In this document: positions 6,444 to 6,980 of the stretch, in pieces | Layout: every line of letters starts with the position of its first letter | Position numbering within the stretch: position 1 is the first letter of the stretch | Origin: Roseburia sp. CAG:309 | GTDB lineage: Bacteria > Bacillota > Clostridia > Lachnospirales > Lachnospiraceae | DNA length: 6,980 nucleotides | Reading direction: 5' to 3' | Assembly: GCA_000434115.1 (NCBI GenBank) | Contig: FR893919.1 | Coordinates: 1 to 6,980 of the forward strand | Notes under the pieces: generated by a model | Database searches by the model: none | Told to the model about the DNA's origin: nothing | Seen by the model: the letters and a program-made list of their open reading frames with translations, nothing else | Position numbers and translations under genes: made by a program

Positions 6444-6482
6444 AAGAATCGCTCCTTCACTATTTGTTATTTGGAAACAATT

Positions 6483-6980
6483 TTATCCTTTTACAAACGG
6501 AATTAATTCAAACTGAAACTGAAATGCTTCCTCATCAAACCGATATTTATCCATGACATCCGGTCCGCAGCTATTTGAACCAATTCCATTCATTGCATAA
6601 TCCATACAGAATACGGTGCTATCTGATTCTTTCAATTCATAATTGTGCGATACCCGTTCCAACTCCTCCTGTGTATAAACAGAAGCGTTAAACGAAAATG
6701 GATTCTTTGAAACTGCTGCAATTCCACATTGACCATTTGTAAGCTCTACATAATCACAGTCATAATGGCTTCCATTCTCCTGTGGACGAATATAATCTTC
6801 ATGCATCTGAGCCACCTTTGAACGGAACAATCCATGACAGGAAGCCTGGTGTTTATCCCGGTAGCTTTCCTGTGGTCCCATTCCAAAATAAGTAATCTCA
6901 TCCATTTTCTTATTCAAAAACATCCGAATTCCAAACCTTGGCAGATCCGGGAATTCTTTATCTTTTACTGCCTCTATAAC
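6483..6980 (-). CDS. lacZ: beta-galactosidase, GH2 LacZ type, C-terminal 165 residues only
   Basis: The frame is open to the window edge, so the 5' part and the catalytic domain are missing. The visible piece is the last domain of LacZ-type enzymes (the beta-galactosidase small-chain domain). It shows LPRFGIR (13-19 of the fragment), EITYFGMGPQESYRDK (28-43), YIRPQENGSHYDCDY (63-77) and NGIGSNSCGP (131-140), ending in FELIPFVKG. The enzyme hydrolyses lactose and other beta-galactosides inside the cell. Cys138 of the fragment aligns with E. coli Trp999, an active-site residue involved in binding the sugar and in allolactose formation; Cys at this place is common in non-enteric homologues. A methionine at 6923 is internal, since the upstream residues match the family. 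It is the first operon gene visible, 39 nt before the transporter. Confidence 0.95.
   Translation of the reverse strand, partial: VIEAVKDKEFPDLPRFGIRMFLNKKMDEITYFGMGPQESYRDKHQASCHGLFRSKVAQMHEDYIRPQENGSHYDCDYVELTNGQCGIAAVSKNPFSFNASVYTQEELERVSHNYELKESDSTVFCMDYAMNGIGSNSCGPDVMDKYRFDEEAFQFQFELIPFVKG

Noticed and set aside
6464..6480. Inverted repeat TTGTT/AACAA with a 7-nt loop in the lacZ-transporter gap
   Set aside because: Five A-T-rich base pairs are too weak for a terminator or a stable RNA element, no T-tract follows at the right distance, and the gap is a normal within-operon spacing.
6483..6923. lacZ fragment read as a separate small beta-galactosidase subunit starting at Met 6923
   Set aside because: The frame is open upstream to the window edge and the residues before the Met (LPRFGIR) fit the LacZ family, so the Met is internal.

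Overview
The window looks like chromosomal DNA from a low-GC Gram-positive bacterium, most likely a gut Clostridia of the Lachnospiraceae type. The evidence is the AT-rich composition, the strong purine-rich ribosome binding sites (AAGGAG, AGGAGG), the class II galactose-1-phosphate uridylyltransferase typical of Firmicutes, and a divergent galactokinase signature that I associate with clostridial genomes. The taxon is inferred from these traits, not from a database search.

From about 6980 down to 1268 the minus strand carries a compact lactose/galactose operon, read right to left: the 3' end of a GH2 beta-galactosidase (lacZ, cut by the window edge), a GPH-family sugar:cation symporter, galactokinase (galK), UDP-glucose 4-epimerase (galE) and galactose-1-phosphate uridylyltransferase (galT). 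Gaps are 14 to 39 nt, and the transporter and galK overlap by 7 nt, so one transcript is likely. Together the products take up a galactoside, split it, phosphorylate galactose and pass it through the Leloir pathway to glucose-1-phosphate and UDP-sugars. The operon promoter is not in the window. The operon ends at a hairpin that works as a terminator on both strands and abuts the galT stop codon.

Between the operon and an AraC-family regulator (977 to 192, minus strand) lies the least ordinary part, 978-1267. Here a consensus -10 box, a near-perfect ribosome binding site and a 25-codon open frame (1113-1190, plus strand) make a self-contained small gene. It is divergent from araC and convergent with galT, and ends at the shared terminator. 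Downstream of its stop codon, a second set of complementary segments could form a fold that excludes the terminator hairpin, which resembles a leader-peptide attenuator. The peptide is not one I recognise.

The first 191 nt hold no recognised gene. A possible start of a further minus-strand gene runs off the left edge (63 to 1), with weak support.
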